Shown here: one piece after another, positions 10,090 through 23,400 of the stretch
Layout of the letters: each line of letters begins with the position of its first letter
Numbering within the stretch: the first letter of the stretch is position 1
DNA from: Numida meleagris
Lineage: Eukaryota; Chordata; Aves; Galliformes; Numididae
NCBI RefSeq assembly: GCF_002078875.1
Contig: NC_034412.1
Coordinates: 6,829,759-6,893,758 of the forward strand
Length of the DNA stretch: 64,000 nt
Reading direction: 5' to 3'
The notes under the pieces: generated by a model
Told to the model about the DNA's origin: nothing
What the model saw: the letters and a program-made list of their open reading frames with translations, nothing else
Database searches by the model: none
Program-made: the position numbers and the translations under genes

Positions 10090-13000
10090 AAAAGCAGCAT
10101 TTTCCACTATACTTGGATATATTTAAATGCTTATCTCTATTAACAGAAGGGGTTCTTTACTACCACATCAAATAATAGAATTACTTTCACTAGCAATGTA
10201 TTCAGTGTCCAACATAAAAGAAAAAAACCACGACTTCCTTATACTGAACTACGTGGTGTTTCAGAAACATTTCATCTATTGCATGTAAAAACATTACATA
10301 CTGTTGTGTTTTTTAGAAGAGATTTTATTAACTGACAGATCCTTAATGGGTTTGCTTGCTTGTGCAACACAACCTGTTACCCTACAGAGAGTTCTTTGCA
10401 TGCTGCAAGAAATTCACAAAGCAGAAGTGTAGTAAGTTATAAGCATGCTGGAGTTGTGGTGCCTTTGATATCCAAAGAACTGCAAGGTCATTGTAAACTT
10501 AAATATATTTAATTCAATGAAAAATACTTCCAATTACTAAGCATATCAAAGGTTCTTGGCCAATTATGTATTTACTCTGTACATGACTCATATGATACAT
10601 TTCCAGTCTATGAAGCTCCTTCATTGAATGACATGTAGAGCTATCTTTAGCACTATTACCATGCTATTTGATTTTTATAATGCTTAGTCCTTTTGTGCTG
10701 AGTGATAGACCAAAACAGTTATCAGGTAGAAAGGATGCATTGGAAAGCATGCAGTGCTTTTTATTTCTTGCAGAGTAAAAAACCCACCAAAGCAAAGGTC
10801 AGGTCACTTTTTTGAAGACAGAGCCACTTTTTCTTCAAGGTTTCACCTACTGCCTGAAAAGAGTCATGATACTTGTATTAGTGCCTGCTGTTAACCTGTC
10901 ATAAACATAACTCTGCAAAACCTTGGAAATGGTTGGTACTGTATATGACCCGTCTCATTAATTGAATGTGGATATAGCTCAATGTAGAAGAGTAACCTGA
11001 TGAACACCTATGCTTGTGCTATTTTTTAGGAGTGAATGCGGTATGTTACCTAGTTAAAGCAAATAGTTCGATACTACTTTTTTATTAGGTCTCTTTAGAC
11101 TTCCAGAAAGACTATAACTGGACAAAGTCGGGCTGATCTATTTCTGGCTCCTCAGCCTATGATATGGAAAACATTGCTCTGAAAGTAGAAGTTAATAGGC
11201 AGTCTCCTGGGAACCGAAGAGAGAGACTACAGAGCAGCTTAAATGCTCAGATTTTTATGGAGAGATAATACAAGTGACCAATCTATTAGTAAGTCCAATT
11301 GTTTATTTTAGTAACTAAAAATGGCTTTAGCTGTAAGGTATCTAAGCTTGGAAATTTTGGTTGCTGTCTTTGCTATAGTGAATACTTCTGTATTCTGTCT
11401 TTACATACGAGGTGGTTAGGCAGAAGAACTGGAAAAGAATAGGATAGTTCACCTGTGACCAGGACAACCTTTTTACTGTTTAGAACTGCGGCTGAAATGA
11501 TGAGCATATTTATTACCGTGTTCAAAGTACACAAAACTTTAGCAATAACCATTGCAAGATTTTTGTTTGTTTTTAAAAGAAAAGGTGATTGTGGCTGCTT
11601 ATTTATTAGGCTTCTTTCAGTTTTGTGGAGGGTTTTTTTGTTTGTTTGTTTTAGTATTTTGTCTTGCTGTACGTATTTATCTGTTACAGCAGTTTACAGT
11701 AGCTCAAACCCTGTAATTCTGTAACAGCCAATCTGAGATTTGCTAGGTCTTTAAAAAAACAGTTGATAAGTCAGGCTTGCAAGTAAAGTTATTTTCTCAT
11801 CTAAGCAATGGCTTAGTGAATGAATCTCCTCATTTTCTATTTGTCTGCAATATGCAGATGGAAACAATTGTGATACAGGCCATGGCAACTCTTCATAATA
11901 CTCTTCACCTTCAGGAAAACCACATCCAGGTTACCATTTTGACAGATAAACTGTAGAAACCTTATAGAAGCCAAGAACATGTTGGGAATATTCTATGTAT
12001 TAGGCTTTACTTTTTTCTTTAAACTTATAAAATAACCAAATGCTTCGTATTTATACAGTGGAGGAGCCATGCTTGGAAAATGCAAAAATTAGTCTATCTT
12101 AAATCAGAGACAGGGGAACATAGGTAGAATTCAGAGATGGTGTTTGCATAAAATGGGTGGTTTGTCTTTCAGAAAGGTGCCTTAAACTTGTGATAATCGG
12201 TAAACATAAGTTACTGTTTCAAGTAATTCTGCTTGAGCTGTGTTTTCACGTGATCTGATGCTGAGGTGACCGCGGTAAGGATCAAACTTCACAGTTGACT
12301 AGAAAAAGTGAAGATCTGGAATCTGTACATGATATTCTTGTTAAGAACAATGAGAAATCCAGTCACATTTCTGCAGAGACTTGAAATGGGTATTTCAGGA
12401 GTCTTGGGACTTACTATGCCTTTTGCCTTGGAAGTAAACTGAATATTTTGTGCATTCTACTTTTCAGTCCAGTATACCTTGGTGTACTGATAGGCTTTTT
12501 TGAATATTATCCCCATTCGCTAAAATGAGAATCAGCTTAAATAGCTGGGGAGAGACCTTAACAGCAAACATTATGGAAGATGCCTTAATACTATCTTTAA
12601 GTTACAGTAGCTGTAGCCATTTATGTTATGAGGAAGAACAAATAGGGCTCCTGTATATGTTGAACTTGGGATGCTTGGCTGCTGTCCAGCTCCCCAGGCA
12701 GCTGATATATTTGACTTTCAGTACCAATTTAGCAGCCTATTCAGAATGGTTTTATGCACTGTAAATCCTTGTGTTTTGTACGATTTAAAAATGAAGGGAC
12801 ATGTATGTCTTCAACCTTATGCAATGTGGACATTTTTTACCTCTCAAAATGAGCATGCACAAGTAGACAGTGGTACCGTGAGAGTTCTGGTGCCCACAAG
12901 GTTATTGTGTGCTCTTGATTTCACATAGGAATGTGTTGTTATTTTAATTATTTTTCTCAAGCTTTTCTGTTCATGTTTTTTCCATATGTCTTTCTTTTCA

Positions 13001-16000
13001 TCATCTACGCTTTTCTCGAGTTTCTTTTAGTAGTATATATTGCATCTTGTACATCATTAAAAATAATGAGAAGCCATATGGTGAGGCAGTTCTATGACCC
13101 ACTACAAGATGGAAATTTAAACAGAAAACTCCCTTTAATTGAGGCTGTTGGTACATTTTTCACGAAGAGAGGTATACCTAACATAAAGGGGATATCATTC
13201 CTTTAGGCAATGTGAAGTTGACAGGTGTAGAGATATACGAATGAACTACACGTCCTGAACTGGAAGTAGTGTTGTCAGGGTAGACCAGCTTTCAAGACCT
13301 GAGCTAATATTTCCAATATTTTACTTGCATCCTTTAGTACCTCTTATCAACTTTTCTGCTCATGGTGGTCTGAGCTCTTCTGGCTCACGACCAAGTTGTT
13401 CATTCTTACAATATTATGACAAAATACAGATGTGTTGGCTACAGGTAAGGGTATATAATAAGACTTGCCCAACAAATAATTTACAGTAAAGCAGCTAAAT
13501 CAGTAATGGCTGAGTTCTATGTGTACTGATCATCTTTGATTCCTCTCTTCTTTCATTCTCGTTTTGATGGAATAATTTAATTTCACTATTCATATGGAAA
13601 TAATTATTTATTTTTTTACTTCATACAAAGAAAATTGAAAAAGAAAGATAATGCCTGATAAAAAGGAATCGGCACAAATGTTCACGTTTACCTTTACTGG
13701 ATTGTGCCTTTTTTCCATTTAAACGTCAATGCTGTGGTTAACTTGCATTCTGGGTTTAGAAACATTCGCATTGAAAGTAGTATTGTTAGGTTTTCTGGTT
13801 GGTTTATTTTGTCCATCAGTAACTGTTGCATTACACGTACTTCCTTTTGAACTTGTCTCAATTTGATGCCTACAGATTCACTTAGAAAGGAAAGTGGGAC
13901 TGCTTCCAAAGCCTCTCCAATGCAAGCTCCGCAGAACCCATTTTGCTCTAATGAAACCTTGAATTATTGTCCTTAATGCGTCTGAAAAATACTATGACTG
14001 TAAATTGATCAAAAATTTGTCAAACTAATTGTGTCTCAACTAGGCTGATTCCTTCAGGCTAGTATGATGAAAATAGAATGAAAAAAAAACAAAACTTGGT
14101 TGGGTTTTTTTCCACTTAATTTAAAAAGTTTTATTCAAAGTATACATAAGAAACGTACCTATTCAGTAAGATAACAATTTTTTAACATTTGAACAGTGTT
14201 GGTCTAGCTGTAAGTAGTATTAAGGAAAAAAAAAAGCCTGCAATTCAGAGTAAAGTCTGGAACAGAGCTAACTATTTTGAGGTTGTTTAAGGTTCTGGTG
14301 CTTTTATGAAGTGGTTATATAATATAGCTTCTCGTGATAGCAGGCCTGAGTGAGGTGCTTTGCAGCTCTTTCTTTCTATGTACGCGTCATCTTTTATTAA
14401 GGCCATTTTGAATAAGTAGAAACATTTTTCTTTAGCACTTATTTGATTGACTTCTTGATGGTTTTGGACTGCATTTTAAAGGGCTGAGTCTTTTGCCTGC
14501 ACAGTTGTGTTTGACTTCAGAAATTTCTGGGGATAGCTAGAGAATTTATTTTGGCTCTGCTTAGTCTGCATCAAGGAACATTGTGAAATCATTGTGTTTA
14601 TTAACTGGCAATTTTAAATTTAATTGGTCATCTTCAGCAGAGAGAATTAATACCAAAATATTTAGTCATTTTGAATTGCGGCTCACTTTGTTGACTTCAG
14701 TCTCACAAGTCCCAGTCATAGCACAGGAATATTAACAGAATTAGTTTATTGCTCTAAGACATGTACTGAGTTAGAATAAGGTATTCCTCTAGTACTAGTT
14801 CAAGTTGAATTCAAGGTGCTCAGAACATTTGCAAAGTAAACAGAATGGTGACGAATACACCTTCCAGTGTTTAAGCACACGCATACTGTACACAAGATGT
14901 GTGAACCAGTTCACTCCAGCACAAAATGCATTGTTCTCTCTCTAACATGTTCAGGCTCCCTTGCCTCTGAAAGCTGCTACCCAGGTTTGAGAGGCATTAT
15001 CTCCTACAGTGCTCAGAGAACATGGGCTAACAGCCTACAGCAGTGAAGTAAGATTAAAGGCTGTACCGTCAGTCTGTGCCTTCCTCCTTTGAGATAGAGA
15101 ATATTACTGCTGAGGGAGTTTACTGTCTGAGTAACTAGAGGGCTAGAAGTTGGATTGCTGGTAAGAAAGTTTTACATGTTTGCCTTGAAACATCCAGTAA
15201 ATGTTTTGGTATTTGATTTGAAAACTATTTAAGAATTATGTAGGTTTTACATATTTTCTTCTGTAAAAATCACCTTGTTGAGTTCTAGGGGTAGAAATCA
15301 AAATTATTTCAGTTCTTTTACAGTCTGTCCCCTGACACTGAGAATGTTAATCCAGAATAATGAGTCATCAGTTGAATTCAGCTCAAATCAGTTTGGGCTA
15401 CAAGAAGTGATGTGTTGGTGGAGAGCTGTGTTACTGCTAATGCTCTTCAAATGTAACGCCACAGCTAGACAGAACATGGAGCTGATGATACAGCTGAGTA
15501 ACTATGACAGTTTAAAAACAATAACTTCTGCTTTTTAATTTTTTTTTTTTAGGGAACGATAATAACAGAGAGCTGGGAATTTTCAGTGTGGAAAAATTGG
15601 AGATTTATCAAAGACCAGGAGTGAAAAATAGTCTTCTCAGGAAATTCAGAATATAGAAAATTATTCTAAACAGATTTTTAATTACAAGACAACTGTATCT
15701 GAGCCTGTTTTATATAAAATGCTCTATGGGTTAAAAACATGTTTGATGTAGTGATAGGGTAGCCCTCAATGAAACTGATAGCTGTTTTCATTTAACCTCA
15801 GACAATGGCTTGAGCTATAAAGCTTGAGATGAACACTAATTTCTTTGCATCGCAAATGTTTATAGATGTTGGGAATCTTGATTTTGACTGATTTTGCTTG
15901 GATATGCTTTTGCAATTCTCCGCTTTTAACTCTTTTGCTGTTGGAAAGGGTTTCTGCGCTGTCATATGGGATGTCTTGAGAAGCAAAACTTTAGAAGTTA

Positions 16001-16229
16001 ATAAAGCAAAAGCATAAAATCTCCTATCTCCTCAAGGTTATCTCCTGTACCTTGTAGCTTCTTGTCTTCAAACTCAAACTAGCTTTTGCAGGGAAAAAAG
16101 AGGCTGATCACTGGTGAGAGGGAAGTCTGTGGGCTGCTTCTGTCTCCAGAAAGTGTATGGGCATAGCAGATAACTAGAACTGTGCCTAGAATATGATGCA
16201 AGTTTGTGGTGGTTTTTTATGTACGTGTG

Positions 16230-16244
16230 TTTTTTTTTTTTTTT
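16230..16244. repeat. Poly-T run
   Basis: Fifteen uninterrupted T, preceded by GTGTG. No SINE body is attached. Confidence 0.85.
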
Positions 16245-18197
16245 AATGATACAGACTTTAATGGTAAAGTGATATAATCTTTGCTCAATCTTCCTGGGAA
16301 ATAGAAGGAATGTATATCTTCCTAGTATTTGCAAGATGAAACACTTCACTCTTCCTCCAGTTGGGTATCATTATGAATCCATTCATTCTATAGCTGTACA
16401 CCTGCATAACTGAGAACAGAACTGGGTCCCACTTGCCCACTCCTGTGCATGATTTCTGTAGCTTGGGCAGAGACTCGGCAGAAATTTAGAATGAGAAAAA
16501 GAGGCAAAGCAGTGCAATTTAAAAGAAAAACGTCTCTCTTAGAGAGTTAAAAGAAGGCTCTGCATGCATACTAATCCGATCATATCCGGTAGTTACAATT
16601 CTATGAGAGACTTAAGATCATTTAAATCCTGTAACTGAGGTTTTCTGAATAGAAAAGAGCTGGGAAACCTGTAGAGAGTATAAGAAATTTTAATCAAAAC
16701 TGCTGGACATAAAGGTTTTTTGTTGTTTCCTCTGGCTTTTGTATTACCAGATGGGAAAAATAGGCTGTTACTTAATGCTGCTGTAGGGATGGTTTTCCTC
16801 TGAAAACCTCAAAAAATTGTGTTATTGATTAGGAAAGGTAAAACTGATGTTGAATGAGGGCAACTGGTCAGACGCCCTGTTGCTTCAAGATTCAGATAAA
16901 ATTCTGCGCTCTGTTTTGAATATTAAGATATTCAAATGAGTGACTTGGCAGATGTCTCTTGCTAGGTGCCTCATTTCAGAACTATTTTAAACAAGCATTA
17001 CTTCTAAAATGATTGTTATTTTGATTCTGATTTTGTTTACAGAGAGACAGCTTGGACACAAAAGATTGTTTGTAATGTATTCTCATCAGTAATAACTCTT
17101 ATTGAAGATTAGGATTGAAATCTCAGGATTTGAGTTCTGTAAATCTGGGGTAGATGTTATGTGATCAAAATCCATGCCTTCAGTTTAACTCTTCTATATG
17201 GTGATTTGTGTGTTACACGAGAAGATTTAATTCTGCTTAGCATTTCTGCTTTATCTTTGGCTCTTTGTTAAATAGATGGAGGGGTATGATCTGGATTTCT
17301 TTTGAAGCAGATGGAAGTTACTTTCCCATCAGGCCTGTGGTTAGTCCTGTACATATTAACTAATAAGAACACATCTTACTGAGCAGTGGGTTTGAAATCA
17401 ACAGGTCAGGGTGGTTATGATTGAATTTATTTTTTAAGATTTAATTTTTTGAAATAACTGTGTTCTCAACAGCCAACATTCTGAATGCTGCCAGGATACA
17501 TTTAACATTTTCTGTAAAATAAACATTTGATTTCCTCCATAGTAGAAGCATTTGGTAGCCTTGAATTTATGATGTCATTTTTCTGCCAGAACTTAAAGAT
17601 TTGAGTCCTTTCTACAACAAATGGAAACTAAAGTAGAGCTGTTACAGCACTTTGGTGATAAAGAGGCCTTAGGCTATATCCTTGACCCCAAATTCTTTAT
17701 TCTGTGTCTCTTGTGCTGTGTGTTCTTGGTAACAAAGGCTTCTGAGTCTTAGTGTACTTACTGTTGAGAATAAAGCTCTATTTTTAATGCAGTGTAGTAG
17801 GATATGTTTACCCCTTCATTTTTCTTCCCTAAAAATAGCAGGTTGCCATTTATCAGACCATAGCAGTAGTAGAAGAGGCAGTAGAATAATGGTGTGACTG
17901 CAGAATAACTTAATGTCCCTGACCTGGTGATGGCCTCCATGCACTGTTTCTGCCCTGGAATGATCTCATCTGAAGTATGTTAATGCTGCAAAAGCAGTCT
18001 TAACAGCATCATGTAAGCCCATTTAGAGGGGATTATGCTACTATCCCTTCATTTAGCTCTCCATTTATCACACAGTCTAGAAACCTTCAGGAAACAAGTT
18101 CTTAGCATTGAGGTATTATGGGCATAGTCTTGGATATTCTTAATTCGTTGGTGTGTACTACTAGTGTGGAGAAGGAACTTTGCTAATGCTGCAAAAA

Positions 18198-18270
18198 TGT
18201 AATTACAAGAATGAAAAAAAACTGAGGCACAAGAAGGTAATTAGGACCTAATCAGAAGTTCAGCTGTGTC
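18198..18270 (-). mobile_element. MIR-like SINE fragment (old)
   Basis: The plus strand carries AACTGAGGCAC (18220-18230), then AAGAAGGTAATTAGGAC. This follows the reverse complement of the MIR core (gaaactgaggcacagagaggttaagtgac). The match outside this core is weak. MIR predates the mammal-bird split, so decayed traces in a bird genome are expected. Confidence 0.4.
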
Positions 18271-20297
18271 TTGGGCAGTTAAAGGCTCATTCATCTATCT
18301 ATACCATTTTTAGCATAATGGGCCACATACACTGCATTTGTATAAAAATACTCTTTTGTATTATTCTTCTTGGCATCCACGGATTTAAGTTCATTTGACT
18401 TCAATGACAGTGATTCATGTTGGGTCTGTGCTGCAAGGACCCAAAGGCAATATCTGTATTTCTTATAGCTAGCACATCACTAATACCAGAGACACTTCGT
18501 TCTCTGTTTAAACAGCCACTCACCTTCTCCTGTATCAAGTTGGCGTAACACACTTAGAAGTAATATTTGTCATAAATTTTATCTCCTTTATTTATATCTG
18601 TATAGTAACAAGCATCTGTTAAGGAAAAAAGTAGTTGATGTTTATATGTTTCTAGAATTCTGTAAGCTGGTGATAAGCTGGTAATGGTAAATTTCTTTAC
18701 AGAGAGGTTCTGGATTCTCAAAACTTCCTAATTAGGACTGCACATGCAAAAATTGTTAAATCATCAGTTATGCTTGTTGTGACGCTTCTTTAACGCTTTC
18801 TTGGGGTGGAAATGATAATGCTTGTATTTCAGAATTGGCTTCTGGCACGTCGAAAATCCCTTGGATGAGCTGTAGTACTAATTAGAGTTTTCTGCCTCTT
18901 CAGCTAGGGTGTCAAATCCAGCACCAGTCTGTCCTACATGGTTAAAGCTAAACTAAATCTTCCCCATAGCTCAGGGCATGGGCCCTTCCGGCTGCAGAGG
19001 TTAAGTTGCCTGACAGCAGTGTGACAGCTATTGTCAGTTATTTCTCCTTAGAGGTTCTATTAAGAAAAAAATCTGTATTAATCCTGTAGTCCAGTGGTAT
19101 ACAGTGCTTGTATGTCCTTCCACAAGAACACATTTGTTTAGAATGAGCAGTTCTTGAACATCAAAATAAATCTTGATCGAGTTAAAGAGCAAGGATGAGT
19201 GAATGCCATGAAGTGCTTGCAGACTGCCTCAGTAAATGTTCTTGTTATGAGAGATAATAAGGGAAAGCAGCTTGCTTGTGTTTGCTATTTGTGCTACAGC
19301 CAGGATGTAGCTGACAAACACAAGGGAGCGGATCAGGGTAGCGCCCTCCCATGATGAGGTGGGTGCTAGGCCTGGGTGGGAGGACAAGAGAGGATGTTTC
19401 CAATAGGAGGTATCTCTATGTGTCTTGGCTTTGTGTTCTGCTCAGCGGGGTGCAGCTGAGCCAGCAGGGGAAAAAAAACAGTAGATTTGCTGACCAGCGA
19501 CCTACTGCTGGACTCCTGGTGGATGTGGCTCTATTTTCTGCCTGCCCTATCTTATCTACTGGCAGTGCTAACATCAGTCTGTCAGGCGGCACTATGAACG
19601 TGGTGTTCACTGAAACACTTTGCTGCTTTATTTCACTTTGAAAACCTTGTAAATGAGGGAGGCTTGATCCAAACGTGACTCTTGCCATTAAGTTTACAGC
19701 ATTTCATGTTAACGAGACCCTGGTGAAATAATATGAAAGATGGCATTGTCAACTTAGATCAGCAACAGTTACTTGAACAAACATATAGGCATATGCTTAG
19801 ACTGGCAAGGAGTGGAAGATTTTTTTCTCAGCCCGGATAGAATGAGCATAATTGAGGAAAAAAGAAGCTGTCACAGATGGTGATAGCAGTAAGAGGCCCA
19901 ATGGCATGTGCTTCAACCCAGAGTTTGCTCCAGTGGAGTAACTGAGGGAGGTAGGACAACGTACTGAAAAAGTGCCAAAATCTCAAGCTCTAAGAAACAT
20001 GCTTATGAACTGGCTAACTTCACATATTTGTAAAGCGTGAATCAAGTCATTACTTCCCCTGGATGTTCACAAGCAGAAAAGAAGACTGAGAAATATGTGT
20101 GATGGTCCTGAGGGATCGGTGCCAGAGTGCATCAGGCATAGATGAGGGAATGAGGACTTCCAGGAGTGAGGCAGCCTGTGGTACTGGCGTGGTGCAGCTC
20201 CGTGTTGTCAGAGGAAGGACAGGCGCTGTGTACTTAAGCAGAACGCCTGGCAGAATGGGAACATTGCAGTGTTTCCCTCTGCGAGAGTGGGGGTTAC

Positions 20298-20423
20298 CTG
20301 GCTCCGCACAGGAGCTGCCTTGTTTGAAACCCCGCCAAGCTGTGGCAGAGCTGTGAAGGCTGAGCTGAGTGTACGCAGCATGGTCAGGATCTTCCATTCC
20401 CCTTCCTTTTCACACCTTAACAT
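20298..20423 (-). other. Candidate alternative first exon of PEX5L
   Basis: On the minus strand an ATG at 20423 opens 42 codons that end at CAG followed by GTAACC (donor GT at 20297-20296). The end is phase 0, so joining it to the cassette exon at 9094 would keep the frame. A second in-frame ATG at 20381 has A at -3, a better start context than the first. Upstream, at about 20443-20485, lie two CCAAT-type motifs (one in each orientation). The block 20100-20360 is more GC-rich and CpG-richer than its surroundings. I do not recognise the 42-residue peptide in any PEX5L isoform I remember, so this is inference from splice phase and context. Confidence 0.2.
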
Positions 20424-23400
20424 AAAGCGCCCTGGGAATCATTAAGCAGCCAATAAACTCAAGCAGCTGATTCGTGATTGGTGAAGTGAAAAGGAGAGCT
20501 TGGAGCTATTTTCACGCTTTCCTTTCTGAACTTAAATGTCCTCTCATCAACCACACTAAAGTTTTTCACACATTTTGTCTCATTTCATTAATAGAATAAA
20601 TTTGTTGGGTGGTTAACAGTGCCAGTGATTGAAAGCAGTTTAGCTAAGGTCAACCAAGAAACTTGTTCTTATTTCGTATTACACGAAGGACCATCTCCTT
20701 TCAAATATTACTGTGTTATCCTGAAAAAAAACCTACTCTTTCTTCCACACCTCTTTTCTCTCTCAAGCAGAGGATATAGGTATGTATCATATACATATAG
20801 ATAGCCCGAAATTAGTTGTTAATAGATACAAGGCATTGTCTCTGTGCAGAAGTGAGCTTTTTGAGGATAAGCGTGGATCCAAAATACAGGCAGTGAATGT
20901 GAGCAATGTGTGTGTTTTGTGCTGCGTTCTGAAATGTCAGTATGAAGTTTCCTTGCTGATGTGTAAAGCAAAGGCTACGTGCACAATTGGCTTTCTGTGC
21001 ACTAGAGAAAGGTCAAGAACAAAACATGGCCTTGTTTGTCTCGGAGCTGCCCAACTTAGAGCTGCTATTACCACGCATGACTTCTTTGGCCTGACTTTCA
21101 CAATTTCAAGCCAGCTATTTTAATCTAATGAGAAGTATTACAGACTTCAGCAAGTCATGGATGGTTTTCAATTTTTACAAATACTGTAGAAGCTAAGAGA
21201 AGGAGAACTTGGCAAGGTTTTTCAGTACGATTTTTCTGTGGCATTAAGCGAGTAGTTTTACATTTAGGGGCTGCGTGAGTCATGTGATGCAGTAATGCCT
21301 AGTAATTCCTGGCTTTTAAAGCTGTAAGACTGTAAATCTCACCTTAGTTAACTACATATATAATAGTTACCAAAAAAGCTTTGTTTTGTAATCACTTGCA
21401 TCTCACAGGGACTATCCTCAATTATGCATTTATTTATAATGAAAAAAAATCAGTTCATGGAATTTGTAGTTCTCAGCTTGTGGTGCTCTCTAGTGCTATC
21501 CCTGAGTGAGAGGAGAAGGTTTGCTGTCTAGCTGTCCCCTCAGCTCAGAGAAGAATGAAGCTGAGAGACTGAATTACTGCCTGCTCATGCCATGCACCCA
21601 CAGAAGCCATTCTGCTGTTCGTTTTGTCACTTCTCCACTTTAGCGGTGCAGAATGCTGCTACACCCAGTGACTTCAGCGACCTGCTCAAGTGACACTGCT
21701 AGACCTGCTGGGGAATTTGCAAAGGTGTTACCTTTCTTCTCCCAGGTTCACGCTTCAAGATAGTTGCGATGTTGTGCAGAGAGGATTTCATGAATGTACA
21801 TTTCTGTTCTGTGTCTTTTATCATTGGCCTTAGAATTCTCTGCTGACCTTCCTCTTCTTTTCTTGCCACTTTCTTCCTCTTTGTAGTAGAGCCCAAAAGG
21901 TACCAGAGAGCCTTTTGTCATCATGGTGTTCAATTTCAAATTATCACTTGCTATCTGTTTCAAGTTATGATTTGTATGCATCCTCCTAGTAAAACATATA
22001 TTTGTATACGTCCTACTGTAAAAATAGTAATGTAAACTGATTCTTTGACCCTCATTTTTACTCTCCTGTAAATATGTCAACACTTTGAAATTTGTCCTCT
22101 GAGAGCTGCATGTTCAGTGAGTCAGAAATTGTATCAGAACTAACATTAGGAATTTCTGTTGTGCTTTTTGAGGCTTGGCCTGATGTATGTTGCACACTAT
22201 CCTGTTGTACTGAATATCATACCTAGAAACAATTGGCTTGTGAAATACTCTAATGAAACTGGTGAGTTAGAATTACACTGGAGACCTACAAAGCACAGCT
22301 GTGGCTTCTTGTGAACACAGATTATAGTGCAGCAGCTATTGTACAATGTTGGCATTTCTCCTGACTTATGATTCGATTTAATATTATTTAGAAAAAGACA
22401 TTTGAATGGCCTGAAAGATGGAGCACCTTATTAAATGCTCTGAATAAAGCCATGCCCAAGCAGAACTGCTGAACCTGTGCTCAGAAGTGGGGAAAAATTA
22501 CTTTCAAGGTGGATAACTGCCTACAGAGAAGATGGTGGCCTATTACTGTAGGGGACTGGACATTCATGTGAATCTATGTTCCTTCATTTTTAGTTTTATT
22601 TTTAAAATAAGAGCGTGGCAGTTTTGCACAGAAAATCACTTCAAAATGAAGGTCAAAAATTGTCAAATTCTCAAATTAAGAGGCTTATTTCTTTCTTACT
22701 GGGTAAATACGCCTTGTCTTTGCGTAGTTAATTCTTCTTTCCCTGAATGATGCATCAACTAAGAAACTTTGTCTCGACTTGAGCTCTGTATTTTTGTTCT
22801 CTCCCAGCAGGACAATTGCATTTCAAAACCAGTAGGCTTCCCACCGTTAGCTATCTATAAAAAGATTCTCTTACTCATTCATCTTCTAAATGTTTCCATG
22901 ACACAGTTTTGATGTTAAAACAAGTATGGAAGTGCCACATTTATGGCACATGAATCATGTGACAAAACTTTTGTCGACAAACTAATACAACAGCTGTCGT
23001 GGGGTTATTATGTCTGTTACAGTGAGGCCCACAAGGGAGCAGGGAAATGCACCCTGAAAGATTGCCTACACCTTGAATGCAGCGCTGATGTTTCTAATGC
23101 TCTCTCTCCTTTTATAAGACTTGAACAAAGAAGTACCAAGCTGTGTTAGTCTCCTTGGCAGAGAAGGTTTTTATTCAGAAAACAGATGCTATCTTACTTT
23201 CTGGGTCCCAGTCTGTGGTTCAGTGATGTAAGTTATGAAATTGTCTTCTGTGCTGAGCTATACCTTAATTTGTAGTATTAATAAATAGGGGTATCTTAAA
23301 ATGAAATGGCAATGGAGACTTGCCCTTATCCAAACTTACACCTTGAAGGCACGTTCACTCAGTGCGTGCTGCTGGTTTGTAGCTGTTATATTTTTCCTCA

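Larger units (their letters stand above)
9095..20297 (-). other. PEX5L: PEX5L upstream intron, proximal segment
   Basis: Intron immediately upstream of the cassette exon. It starts with the acceptor and the CpG-rich shoulder to about 9215, then falls to ordinary AT-rich sequence. It contains the inverted-repeat-bounded element 9655-10089, a MIR-like fragment near 18200-18270 and a T run at 16230-16244. Open frames of 60-96 codons are scattered without domain resemblance; one on the minus strand (13694-13909, 71 codons) ends just before a GTAAAC donor-like site but is not recognised. Confidence 0.6.
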
